From Magnetococcales bacterium (GTDB taxonomy: Bacteria; Pseudomonadota; Magnetococcia; Magnetococcales; UBA8363): a stretch of DNA of 50,749 nt. Positions 8,266 through 16,482 of this stretch are shown piece by piece. The stretch lies in the NCBI GenBank assembly GCA_015660855.1, contig JACSDG010000005.1:1-50749 (forward strand). Reading direction: 5' to 3'. Both the position numbers and the translations under genes were made by a program. Within the stretch, counting starts at the first letter, position 1. Each line of letters starts with the position of its first letter. A model generated the notes under the pieces. It saw nothing but the letters and a program-made list of their open reading frames with translations, was not told the DNA's origin and searched no databases.

Positions 8266-11200
8266 CCTTTAAATCCATGTCCATGTTCTCCCATCGCCGC
8301 GATAAGGTCAGATTTCTTGATGAAGAGCTGTTCCATAACCTGACCTCGTTCGCAGAGCTTGAGGCCAGAATCGTGCGGCTGGGTGATCAACAAAGGCGGC
8401 AAAATGCTTTTGCCATCTTTGCTGAAGGTTTTCTGGCCTTGAGGTTTATCCCCAGGACGGTTGAAGTATTGCCGGCCCATCGCCTGACGGAAAGCCATCA
8501 TCAACGCCTGAGCATCCCGAAAACCCTTCCGTGGGCGCATGGGTTTTTGTTCATGGCCGAAATGGGCTGCCATCCCTACCATCTTTTGTTTCACGGCGAG
8601 GCTGCGGCACCGACGGCGGAAGTTTTGGCCCCTTTTGCACAACTGTTGCAGCGAAGCCATTGGCCTTTGCTCTTCACCAATCTGCGCCAGTTGCCGGAGA
8701 CTTGGTTGAAAATGGAAGGTTTTCAACATGTCACCGGTGCGCAACTCGATGGCTTGTCGGTTTCCTGGTTTTCCCATTTTTTACGCTGGTTGCAAAGCGG
8801 ATCTCCCACCCGCCGCCCCAGTCAGCCTGCGTCGTTTTTGTCCGAAAGTTTGCAACGCCTGCGCGCCCTGCCTCCGGGAACAGCCACAATTATTCTTCCC
8901 GACGGCCCCGAACAGGATGAATTGTTGTTTCATCTGGCCGCCCAGCCCGGTCAACGGCGGTTGACCCTGGTGTTGACTCCAGGGGTGGGCCGCATCATGA
9001 GTATGATGCATCATTGGCGGGAACTCGTCCCCTCTGCCCCTTTGTCTTGCGTCTGGGTGACCTCGGGACGGGAAATCGATAAGAATGAAAACATGCTCCC
9101 TGGGGAAATGGATTTTCCCCGCATTCTGGATGTCGGAGGTATTCGCCATTTTTTTACCAATCGCGATGGCAATCCCAGAATTCTTTGGGCCACGTATGCC
9201 GCGATTCCCCTGATTCAACAAGCCCAACTGGGATTGCCTCCCATCGAACTGACTCTTCTGCCCGACAGTCATGTCCTGTCGCAACAATCCAGACTGTTGG
9301 AATCCCTACTGGAATCAGGGTTGCCCGCGTCCCGTCTGCGCCTGCATGTCACCTCGATGCCCCAGCAAACCCATCCCTTGAAAAAAAATCGCCAGGAACA
9401 ACCGGCCATCGTTTACACCATGGATGACACCAGCCGTTTTGGTCATCCGATTCGCCTCTCCACCCTGTCCCAAACCCGCAACCGCCATCTTGGCAGGGAT
9501 TGGAAACTGTTGCTGGTGCCCGTTGAGGAAGCCGTTTGGCTTCAGCCCGAAACACGCCTTGTTGACACCCTTTCGGCCTGTCTGAAAAAATATCCCACCA
9601 TCCGGCATTGCCATGTGGCATGGGAATCGTCTCTTTCCGACCCGGTCGCGATTCCAGATCATGGAGAGTTTCCGGTTGTGACCCTGGAAAACGCATCGGA
9701 TGCCCTGGCCTGGTTGCACATGCTGCGAAATTTTTCTCGTATGGAACGGGGGCTTTTGGCATATAAAACACTGCCTAGCCATATCCGCCACCATGCAACG
9801 TGTGACCTGACCGTATTGCCGTCTCAACCCGAGGCCGGCCTTTGGCCGGAACGGTTGGGAGCCATTCTGCGTCCCCGTGGGGAAGAAAAAATGGGATTGG
9901 CCGCCCTGACGTTCACAGGAAACGCCCCAGAGGACTCCGGCGATCTGCCGATCCGTCTGGTCCCTCTGTGCCTGGCAGTTCAGACCTTGCGTGACCTGGA
10001 CCCCGATTTTGATCAAACCATCCAACAGGCCCGCCTGGAACGGGGGCGAACCGGTTCCTGGAACCTGGTCCCTCTGCGTCGATGGTTGGATTTTACCGAA
10101 AATTCCTTGTTGGACGCTTCCGGGGAAAACGCGCTTCTGGAATGGTTGCTTGTCCGTCTGACTTCGCCATGGCAGCAAGGTTTGGGCGAACTGATGCGCT
10201 TTCACGAACAATGGGGCCATGGCGAGGTTCCCGCCGATTTTCCCGACAATCCATCCCTTGCCGCCTGGGTCGATGCACAACGCAAAGCCTATGCCCGTGG
10301 TGGACTGACAGCCGAACAGATGACCCGACTCGACCAACTGGGTTTTGTCTGGGATCCAAAGAAAGCGGCATGGGATCACATGTTCGCCGCCCTCGGAGTG
10401 TTTCATGCCCGCCATGGCCATTGCCGGGTGGAGCATCCTTATCCCGAAGATGGATCCCTGTCGCAATGGGTTCTCAAGCAACGGCGAGACCATCAACAAC
10501 AACGTTTGGAGCCTGGCCATGTGGAACGCCTCGATTCTTTGGGGTTTGTCTGGGATCTGGAGGCGTGGGAGTGGGAAAACAATCATGACAAACTGGTCAA
10601 ATTTAAATCCTCTACCGGCCATGCCTGGATCACCGATCCCTTTCCCAGGGATCCCGAACTGGGCGTTTGGGCCGCCCGCCAGCGTAGTCTGCTGCAAAAG
10701 CAACGTCTGGATGAAAATCGGCGGCTCCGCCTGGATGCCGTTGGTTTTGTCTGGGATTTGGAGGTGGCCGAATGGGAGCAAATGTTTCAACAAATTACGG
10801 TATTCAAGCGTTTGTACGGCCATGCCCAGGTGGAAGAGGATGATCAACGTTTTGGGCCATTGGCGGCGTGGTGCGGGCAGCAGCGGGATCTTTGCCAGCG
10901 TCGGCAATTGTCACCTGATCGTTGGCAAAGGCTTGAAAAGATCGGATTTGTTTGGGATTTGCAGGCGGCGCATTGGTTGGAAAAATGGCAACAGTTGCGT
11001 GATTTTCAGGCCCGCCATGGCCATTTGCACCCGCCCGAAGGGGATGCCGCCGTCGCTCACCTGATCCCATGGATCGAGGAACAGCGACAGTTGCGGGCAA
11101 AAAATCGGCTGCATCCCAACCGCTGCAATCGTCTCAACGCCCTGGGCTTTGTCTGGTCGGCCAAGCAGGATCAATGGGAAACCCTGTTCCAAAGATTTTT

Positions 11201-12590
11201 GATCTTTAAACGGTGCCATCTCCACGGCAATGTCCCTGATCGGTGGCCGGAAGATCTTGAATTGTGCGGTTGGGTTCAGGATCAACGTCGGGAACACCGG
11301 CGCGGTACCATGGACGATGATCGCCGCTCACGCTTGACCATGGCCGGCTTTGTTTGGGATCCCCAGGCGTTGCATTGGGAACGGATGCTGACTGCTTTTG
11401 CTCGATTTCAGCGGCATCACGGCGATGCGGATCCTGCCCGTGTCGATCCTTCCCTGGCTACCTTGAGTGATTGGATGGCCAGCCAAAGACGCATGCGGGG
11501 ATCCGGACGGTTGGCGGCAGACCTGGTTGACAGACTCGACGCCCTGGGTTTTATCTGGGATACCGAGGTCAAGTTTGAAAAAGACATGCTGTGTGCCTTG
11601 CAACGATTCATGGATCAACACGGCCATAGCCATGTCCCTCCGGACTACACCAAACCCCAGGCACTCTCTTCCTGGGTTCGCAAGGTGCGGACCCGGAAGG
11701 CCACGGGTGCGTTATCGGAGGCCTTGGAGAAAAAACTGGAAACCATGGGATTTGTCTGGGACGCCAGGGAAGCGGAATGGGAAGAAATGTTTGCCGCCAT
11801 CCAAAAATTTGCCCAGGAACGGCTTCATTGCATCGTCCCGGAGTCTCTGCCCGAGAATCCCAGGTTGCCACAGTGGGTCAACAGTTTGCGCAAACAGTAT
11901 AAAAACAATGCCCTGGATCAGGAAAAGACCGACCGTTTGAACCAATTGGGGTTTGTCTGGGACGCCAAAGCCATTTTTTGGGAAGAAATGTTTGTTGCCC
12001 TGACGGGTTACCATGATCGGTTTGGTCATTGTCTGGTTGCGGAAAATGATCCTCAATATACGCAACTGGCTTGGTGGGTGGTGGCGCAACGCAAGGCCCG
12101 GGCCGGGGGACAGTTGGATGAAAAACGGATTCAACGGTTGGACCGGTTGCATTTTGTCTGGGATACCCATGCGGCCCAATGGTTGGAGATGTATCGGGAA
12201 CTGTTCTTTTTTCACCAGCGGCATGGTCATTGTCTGGTAAGAAATGATTCACCCCAGAATGTTCGTTTGAGCGATTGGTGTGGTATTCAACGCAAGGCAA
12301 GAATGATGGGACACTTGGCGGTGGAAAAACAAGAACGTCTTGACAAGATGGGCTTTATTTGGGATCCCAAAGAGGTGGTCGTCGAAGAAATGCTGATGAA
12401 TCTGTTGCGTTACAAGGAACGTTTTGGTCATTGCAATGTCCCGGTGCAATGGTCTGAGAATCCACCTTTGGGACTATGGGTTCAGTTTCAAAGACAATCC
12501 CACAAAAAGGGGACGCTGGATCCGGGGCGCAAAGTCAGGTTGCAGATTTTGGGGATGAATTGGGAACCCGATGATCAGGAGTCGGTATGA
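8262..12590 (+). CDS. Degenerate SF2 helicase-like protein with twelve HA repeats
   Basis: A 1,442-residue protein. The C-terminal 800 residues (about 637-1436) are twelve tandem helicase-associated (HA) repeats of about 66 residues. Each has W..MF..L..F..RHGH..VP, a central WV..QR and ends RLD.LGFVWD. HA domains normally follow an SF2 helicase. The N-terminal 600 residues align by eye with that body: a nuclease-like start (SFAELEARI, LLFTNLRQLP), a strand-loop at 212-221 (LPDGPEQDEL) where Walker A would be, PDSH at 334-337 for DEAH, TSMP at 364-367 for TATP, YTMDD.SRFG at 385-394 and ERLGAILR at 530-537 for QxxGRxxR. The catalytic residues are absent, so ATPase activity is unlikely. It starts at ATG 8262, overlapping the aldolase stop. 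Confidence 0.8.
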   Translation: MTFKSMSMFSHRRDKVRFLDEELFHNLTSFAELEARIVRLGDQQRRQNAFAIFAEGFLALRFIPRTVEVLPAHRLTESHHQRLSIPKTLPWAHGFLFMAEMGCHPYHLLFHGEAAAPTAEVLAPFAQLLQRSHWPLLFTNLRQLPETWLKMEGFQHVTGAQLDGLSVSWFSHFLRWLQSGSPTRRPSQPASFLSESLQRLRALPPGTATIILPDGPEQDELLFHLAAQPGQRRLTLVLTPGVGRIMSMMHHWRELVPSAPLSCVWVTSGREIDKNENMLPGEMDFPRILDVGGIRHFFTNRDGNPRILWATYAAIPLIQQAQLGLPPIELTLLPDSHVLSQQSRLLESLLESGLPASRLRLHVTSMPQQTHPLKKNRQEQPAIVYTMDDTSRFGHPIRLSTLSQTRNRHLGRDWKLLLVPVEEAVWLQPETRLVDTLSACLKKYPTIRHCHVAWESSLSDPVAIPDHGEFPVVTLENASDALAWLHMLRNFSRMERGLLAYKTLPSHIRHHATCDLTVLPSQPEAGLWPERLGAILRPRGEEKMGLAALTFTGNAPEDSGDLPIRLVPLCLAVQTLRDLDPDFDQTIQQARLERGRTGSWNLVPLRRWLDFTENSLLDASGENALLEWLLVRLTSPWQQGLGELMRFHEQWGHGEVPADFPDNPSLAAWVDAQRKAYARGGLTAEQMTRLDQLGFVWDPKKAAWDHMFAALGVFHARHGHCRVEHPYPEDGSLSQWVLKQRRDHQQQRLEPGHVERLDSLGFVWDLEAWEWENNHDKLVKFKSSTGHAWITDPFPRDPELGVWAARQRSLLQKQRLDENRRLRLDAVGFVWDLEVAEWEQMFQQITVFKRLYGHAQVEEDDQRFGPLAAWCGQQRDLCQRRQLSPDRWQRLEKIGFVWDLQAAHWLEKWQQLRDFQARHGHLHPPEGDAAVAHLIPWIEEQRQLRAKNRLHPNRCNRLNALGFVWSAKQDQWETLFQRFLIFKRCHLHGNVPDRWPEDLELCGWVQDQRREHRRGTMDDDRRSRLTMAGFVWDPQALHWERMLTAFARFQRHHGDADPARVDPSLATLSDWMASQRRMRGSGRLAADLVDRLDALGFIWDTEVKFEKDMLCALQRFMDQHGHSHVPPDYTKPQALSSWVRKVRTRKATGALSEALEKKLETMGFVWDAREAEWEEMFAAIQKFAQERLHCIVPESLPENPRLPQWVNSLRKQYKNNALDQEKTDRLNQLGFVWDAKAIFWEEMFVALTGYHDRFGHCLVAENDPQYTQLAWWVVAQRKARAGGQLDEKRIQRLDRLHFVWDTHAAQWLEMYRELFFFHQRHGHCLVRNDSPQNVRLSDWCGIQRKARMMGHLAVEKQERLDKMGFIWDPKEVVVEEMLMNLLRYKERFGHCNVPVQWSENPPLGLWVQFQRQSHKKGTLDPGRKVRLQILGMNWEPDDQESV

Positions 12591-12635
12591 TTGGCCATAT
12601 ATGGCCCGCTCCACTTTGCAAGAGAAGAATATGGT

Positions 12636-12678
12636 GCCCTTCGGGCAAAAAAAATCAAAGTCATAAAGAAGAACCTTG
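12636..12678. repeat. Remnant of the composite repeat
   Basis: GCCCTTCGGGC, an A-rich stretch with ATCAAAGTC and then ACCTTG match the outer end of the module in the same orientation as copies A and C. The hairpins are replaced by the inverted repeat at 12681-12746. Confidence 0.55.
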
Positions 12679-12680
12679 TA

Positions 12681-12746
12681 AATCTGGGGACACCGTACCG
12701 ATTAATTTTATAGCCATAAGGGAAATCGGTAAGGTATCCCCAGATT
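12681..12746. repeat. Imperfect 23-base inverted repeat, MITE/REP-like
   Basis: The left arm 12681-12703 (AATCTGGGGACACCGTACC...) pairs with the right arm 12724-12746 at 21 of 23 positions around a 20-base loop. Such GGGGACACCGTACC palindromes resemble non-autonomous repeats mobilised by Y1/RAYT transposases. No transposase gene is present in the window. Confidence 0.6.
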
Positions 12747-12823
12747 GTGCTCATGTTTTCTTGGTTCCATTCACCAGAGCGTCGCCCTGCTGTCATCGTA
12801 ATCCAAGAAAATGGGGAGAAAAG

Positions 12824-13168
12824 ATGAAAACGGAGTTTTTGGTAACCGACAGCATGCTACAGGAAATGGTGCGGACCATTGTTCGAGAAGTCGATCCAAC
12901 ACGAATCATATTATTCGGATCACGAGCCATGAATATAAATCGCCTCGATTCCGATATTGATTTGCTGGTAATCGAAGCAGGGCATTTTGGTCCCACACGC
13001 AGCCGTCGGGCAGAAGCGGTAAAGCTTTGGTCTGCCCTGGCTCGTTTTCGTGTACCCAAGGATATTTTGGTATTTACGGAAGAAGAGGTTCAGCATCTAA
13101 AAGATGTATTCGACCACGTCGTGTATCATGCCATGAAGAATGGGCGAATGCTTTATGAGCGGGTATGA
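12824..13168 (+). CDS. Minimal nucleotidyltransferase (MNT, MntA-like)
   Basis: The 114-residue protein has the Pol-beta nucleotidyltransferase signature ILFGSRAMNINRLDSDIDLLV, with Gly-Ser and the Asp-x-Asp pair at about residues 31-49. A third acidic candidate lies in PKDILVF near residue 80. ATG 12824 is chosen because GGGGAG lies five bases upstream; the frame upstream is non-coding repeat. Such proteins usually pair with a HEPN toxin, where MntA AMPylates HepT. No HEPN gene follows: the next 140 bases are a palindromic element and then the cytochrome gene on the other strand. It is a solitary or orphaned antitoxin-like enzyme. Confidence 0.82.
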   Translation: MKTEFLVTDSMLQEMVRTIVREVDPTRIILFGSRAMNINRLDSDIDLLVIEAGHFGPTRSRRAEAVKLWSALARFRVPKDILVFTEEEVQHLKDVFDHVVYHAMKNGRMLYERV

Positions 13169-13175
13169 ACAGACG

Positions 13176-13294
13176 CGTAACCGTTCACCCTCCCCCTTTG
13201 ACAAACGTCATCCCCGCGAAAGCGGGGATCCAGGGGAGTCCCGCAAATCCTAGATTCCCGCTTTCGCGGGAATGACGGGGTCTGAATGGTTACG
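13176..13294. repeat. Palindromic MITE-like element with dRS3-like cores
   Basis: The ends are inverted repeats CGTAACCGTTCA (13176-13187) and TGAATGGTTACG (13283-13294), matching at 11 of 12. Inside are two hairpins: ATCCCCGC-GAAA-GCGGGGAT at 13210-13229 and ATTCCCGC-TTTC-GCGGGAAT at 13254-13273. The latter fits the ATTCCC-N8-GGGAAT pattern of neisserial dRS3. GTCATCCCCGC and GCGGGAATGAC also pair with one another. The element separates the nucleotidyltransferase and cytochrome genes and could terminate both converging transcripts. Confidence 0.7.
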
Positions 13295-13310
13295 TTTGAA
13301 CGGTTATGGG

Positions 13311-14237
13311 TTACTTGTCATGACAGGTAAGACATAAAGCACTTTCCTGGTTTTTTACACGCAAAAAGGTAGGGTTTATTTCGGAGCCATTGGCTGCCAT
13401 GACCCCGTGGGGGTCATGGCAGGATGCACATTCCACACGGTAGGATGACCCGGTTTTGTAAAAACGAACCTCGTTGGGATCGGCTTTGTTGTTGGAGTTG
13501 ATGTCAAAAAAAGCCATTTTATCCTGTGTCACGGAAGGACCGATGAAATCCTGGCCTACGCGTGTCGTAGGCAGATCTATCCCAATAGGATGTTCATCGC
13601 GCAAATCGGTTCCAATATTGCGCAGTGTAAAATCGTGTGCCACGCCAATGTCCGTGTTATGACAGGACATACATCCGGCGTTTGATTTGGCGGGGGAAGA
13701 CGTGCCAATGGCCAGATGATTGGGAGACACCGTCGTCCCGGCGGAATTCACCCAAGAGTCCAAAAAGGATTCCTGATGGCTGGTTTTACTGTTGGCGTTA
13801 TACCTGCTGGAACCGGGCATGTTGATGATGGAGTCGATGGCAACCGTTCCATCATGGCAAGACAAACAGGTAAGAGAAGTGATACCCGGCTGGTTGACTT
13901 CCGATGTCAGAGAACTGGTCCCCATCTGGCTGTAGGTTTGGTAGGTGTTGTTTTTGATGGTACGGTTCCATAACGGGACGTCAATGTTTTCATTGGCACC
14001 GTGGGGCGTGTGACAATAGACGCAGACCTCACCATATTGGTTGCGGGACGTGACCATGGCCGACTGGCTGACGTTGCCGGAGAGGGAAAGATTGTGTCGG
14101 GTGGAGGAGATTCCCCGATTGTTAGAAAAATTGGTCGGAAAATCTTCTGCCATCAAATTGTGAGAAATTGTGTTTGTTATTATTAAAGTAATACAAAAAT
14201 AAAACATTCCTTGTGAAGATCTGTAAAAACTACCCAT
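13311..14237 (-). CDS. Five-haem c-type cytochrome (doubled-CXXCH type)
   Basis: The 308-residue protein has an N-terminal signal sequence (hydrophobic FYFCITLIITNTI, cleavage near LMA-ED) and five CXXCH haem sites: CVYCH near 72, CLSCH, CMSCH, CASCH and CLTCH close to the C-terminus. HTPHGA and CHDPHGV are typical of doubled-CXXCH multihaem cytochromes. It should be a periplasmic or outer-surface electron carrier. A TTG six bases upstream keeps the frame open, but AGGAG (complement of 14245-14249) lies seven bases before ATG 14237. It follows the NHL lipoprotein gene by 64 bases, so the pair is probably an operon. Confidence 0.9.
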   Translation of the reverse strand: MGSFYRSSQGMFYFCITLIITNTISHNLMAEDFPTNFSNNRGISSTRHNLSLSGNVSQSAMVTSRNQYGEVCVYCHTPHGANENIDVPLWNRTIKNNTYQTYSQMGTSSLTSEVNQPGITSLTCLSCHDGTVAIDSIINMPGSSRYNANSKTSHQESFLDSWVNSAGTTVSPNHLAIGTSSPAKSNAGCMSCHNTDIGVAHDFTLRNIGTDLRDEHPIGIDLPTTRVGQDFIGPSVTQDKMAFFDINSNNKADPNEVRFYKTGSSYRVECASCHDPHGVMAANGSEINPTFLRVKNQESALCLTCHDK

Positions 14238-14301
14238 TTCCAATCTCCTGTTTCTGTAAAGTATTCAGATGATTTGGAAGCTAAAATTTAACATTCTCTG
14301 A

Positions 14302-15420
14302 TTATGGTTGTAAATGAGGCTTGCCGTCAAGAATTTTCTGACCTTCCGTCTCTGATAGCTTGCGAAGTATTTCCACCTTTTTAAGCCATTGATCTATGAC
14401 GTATACCCTTCCTGTTTCATCCGTGGCCACTCCGGACGGTGCGGCAAAAGTTCCCGGACCGTCTGCTTTGGATCTTTCGCCTATGGGAAGCAACAGTTGG
14501 CCCTGGTCGTTGAAAACTTGCAGATTGGCAAATGCGCCGTCCAGAACATACACCAGGTTATCCTTGTCCACAGCGATGGCACGGGGGCGTGCAAACTGCC
14601 CCAGACCCTGGCCGATCTTGCCCCATTTTTTCAGGAACCTGCCATCCCGATCAAAAACCTGAATCCGGAAATTGCCAGAATCCAACACATAGACCCGCCC
14701 GTCGGTTCCAACGCTGATATCGGTGGGATAATTGAATTCTCCGTCATTTTGACCGCGCCGCCCAACAGGCGCATCCTGTTGCTTGCCTTCCTGGTCAAAG
14801 ATGACCATGCGATGCGCCTGACTGGAGGGACCACCATTATCAAGGGCATAAACCCGATCTCCTGTGGGAGAAACTCCAACGGCAACGGGGTTGGTCAGTG
14901 TTTTTTCATCCCCGATAAGTTTGACCCATAAACCCAGTTGATCATACACAATAATCGATTTTTTCTTTGAATCTGCCACATAGATCAATCCTTTCTGGTC
15001 CAGGGCAATGCCCAGAGGTTTGTCCACAGCCCCTTCCCGACGGAAGCCGAACTGATAGTAACGTCTTCTTCCTGCGTCAAAGACGTGAATCGCTCTGGCC
15101 ATGGTGTCGGTCACAAAAATTCTTCCCCCCTGGGCTGCTATGCGCACCGGTTTTATAAAAACCGGCTTGTCTTCATCGGTCTCCGGGAAGAGAAAGCTCA
15201 GTGCCTTGCCCTGGTCTTTTTTGTTAAGTTGAATGTCTTTTACTCCATGAATAACCGACTCCCAGACATATCGGGGCAATTCCGGCGGTCTCGGCCAATA
15301 GATTTCCGAGGTCTCAGGCTCATTTTCTTGCGGGGTTACCGTAACGCACGCAGACAGTAGCAAAAAGATGATTCCGCCACAGGTTTTTGCACAGTAACGT
15401 TTGAGCCATTTGATACACAT
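14302..15420 (-). CDS. NHL-repeat six-bladed beta-propeller lipoprotein
   Basis: The 372-residue protein has a lipoprotein signal (GGIIFLLLSAC, lipobox Cys25). A short linker contains YWPRPPELPRYVWE, then comes a propeller of NHL blades such as KPLGIALDQKGLIYVADS, YPTDISVGTDGRVYVLDSGN and RPRAIAVDKDNLVYVLD, about six blades over residues 90-360. NHL propellers are binding or scaffold modules. The neighbouring multihaem cytochrome suggests a role in an extracytoplasmic electron-transfer assembly, which is an inference from synteny. Composite repeat copy B and a 60-base leader lie upstream. Confidence 0.86.
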   Translation of the reverse strand: MCIKWLKRYCAKTCGGIIFLLLSACVTVTPQENEPETSEIYWPRPPELPRYVWESVIHGVKDIQLNKKDQGKALSFLFPETDEDKPVFIKPVRIAAQGGRIFVTDTMARAIHVFDAGRRRYYQFGFRREGAVDKPLGIALDQKGLIYVADSKKKSIIVYDQLGLWVKLIGDEKTLTNPVAVGVSPTGDRVYALDNGGPSSQAHRMVIFDQEGKQQDAPVGRRGQNDGEFNYPTDISVGTDGRVYVLDSGNFRIQVFDRDGRFLKKWGKIGQGLGQFARPRAIAVDKDNLVYVLDGAFANLQVFNDQGQLLLPIGERSKADGPGTFAAPSGVATDETGRVYVIDQWLKKVEILRKLSETEGQKILDGKPHLQP

Positions 15421-15495
15421 TCATTGCCCTACTGTCAAAAGATAACTAAGGATCCAGAAGTTCAGGTATCAGAAAAATAAAGTTTGGCAAAAACT

Positions 15496-15619
15496 ATTGC
15501 GGGGGTCCGGGGGGGGATCATCCCCCCCGGCGGAGGTTTGGGGGCAGCAGCCCCCAAGGTTTTGTCTTTAAACTTAAACAAAAAAAGCTGTTTTTGATCT
15601 TGATTTTTGCCCGAAGGGC
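15496..15619. repeat. Composite hairpin repeat, copy B (full length)
   Basis: This is the most complete copy, in the inverse orientation to copy A: ATTGCGGGGGTCC, the G-rich hairpin, CGGAGGTTT, hairpin GGGGGC-AGCA-GCCCCC, an AT-rich spacer and GCCCGAAGGGC (15609-15619). Where copy A has GGAGGC/GCCTCC this copy has GGGGGC/GCCCCC, so the stem is kept by a compensatory change. It occupies most of the 269-base spacer between the TerC and NHL genes. Confidence 0.85.
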
Positions 15620-15689
15620 ATCACGTTCTCGAATTTCAATCCGGGGCCGTCTGGCGATTGTCAACGGCCTGGGTTCGTAAGCTATTGGG

Positions 15690-16316
15690 TTATACTCCGC
15701 CAGTGCTGGCAATAATCTGTAGATAACCACGCCAGACCATATCCACAGCGACGTAAGCGATGATGGCCAGACCGATCCAGGCGATCCAGGGTCGCTTTTG
15801 AATCAACTTGGCGATGTAGTTGGCGGCGAAGGCCATCATAATGATGGCAATGACCAATCCCGCAACCAGGATTCCGGGATGGTCCTTGGCTGCGCCCGCG
15901 ACGGCCAGGACGTTGTCCAGTGACATGGACAGATCCGCCAGAGCCACTTGCCATACCGCAGCGGCCACGGTCTTATTTTGTCCCTGGTTTTGGGCCTCTT
16001 TGAGTTTTTCTTCGGCAGTTTTTTCCCGGCCATGGGAGCGAATGTCATGATACATTTGCCAAGCTACAAACAGGAGTAAAAGACCTCCCGCCAGTGTCAA
16101 ACCGACGATTTGCAGCAACTGGGTGGTAATGAGTGCGAAAATGATGCGCAAAAAAACGGCGGCGGCCGTCCCCAGGACAATGACCCGTTTGCGGTGTTCT
16201 ATCGGGACCGAAGCGGCGGCCATTCCTACGACGATGGCGTTGTCTCCGGCCAGTACCAGATCGATGAAAATAACCTGGACAAAAGCGGTCAGCTGACTGA
16301 CCAGTTCAGTTTCCAT
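15690..16316 (-). CDS. TerC/YjbE-family integral membrane protein
   Basis: The 208-residue protein has six to seven hydrophobic helices and the TerC-family acidic motifs FIDLVLAGDNAIVV near residue 18-31 and ADLSMSLDNVLAVAG near residue 125. These lie within membrane segments and are thought to bind metal. A charged cytoplasmic loop (REKTAEEKLKEAQNQGQ) separates the two halves. Relatives export Mn2+ or other metals. I see no yybP-ykoY-like riboswitch in the 100 bases upstream, although such elements often control this family. AGGG lies before ATG 16316. Confidence 0.88.
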   Translation of the reverse strand: METELVSQLTAFVQVIFIDLVLAGDNAIVVGMAAASVPIEHRKRVIVLGTAAAVFLRIIFALITTQLLQIVGLTLAGGLLLLFVAWQMYHDIRSHGREKTAEEKLKEAQNQGQNKTVAAAVWQVALADLSMSLDNVLAVAGAAKDHPGILVAGLVIAIIMMAFAANYIAKLIQKRPWIAWIGLAIIAYVAVDMVWRGYLQIIASTGGV

Positions 16317-16454
16317 GATTACCCTGCATTGCTAATGAGTTGAAGTTGCGTTCCATAGAACGATAAACACCAGGCAACCGGCCCTGGTCCGATTCATTGG
16401 GGGCAGAAGGACCGGGGTGACGTGCACCGGGGTGAAATTTTATACAGCTCGCAT

Positions 16455-16460
16455 TATAAT
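16455..16460 (+). promoter_or_regulatory. Candidate -10 element upstream of the AAC(3)-like gene
   Basis: A perfect TATAAT sits in the divergent spacer between the TerC gene and the acetyltransferase gene. The matching -35 region (about 16433-16438, TGAAAT) is weak. A start point near 16467 would leave a short leader before ATG 16483. Confidence 0.4.
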
Positions 16461-16482
16461 CACAAGCGAGGTTTGTTGTGCA

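Noticed and set aside
9315..10907. 530-codon open frame antisense to the helicase-like gene
   Set aside because: It is a shadow of the HA-repeat gene, without domain similarity or ribosome site. The plus-strand frame has clear repeats.
12587..12823. 79-codon extension of the nucleotidyltransferase
   Set aside because: It reads through the repeat remnant and inverted repeat; the ribosome site supports ATG 12824.
15496..15619. Rho-independent terminator for the TerC gene
   Set aside because: The stems are strong, but on the minus strand no U-run follows the hairpins, so it is listed as a repeat only.
16317..16416. yybP-ykoY (manganese) riboswitch before the TerC gene
   Set aside because: I looked for the conserved loops of this riboswitch and did not find them.
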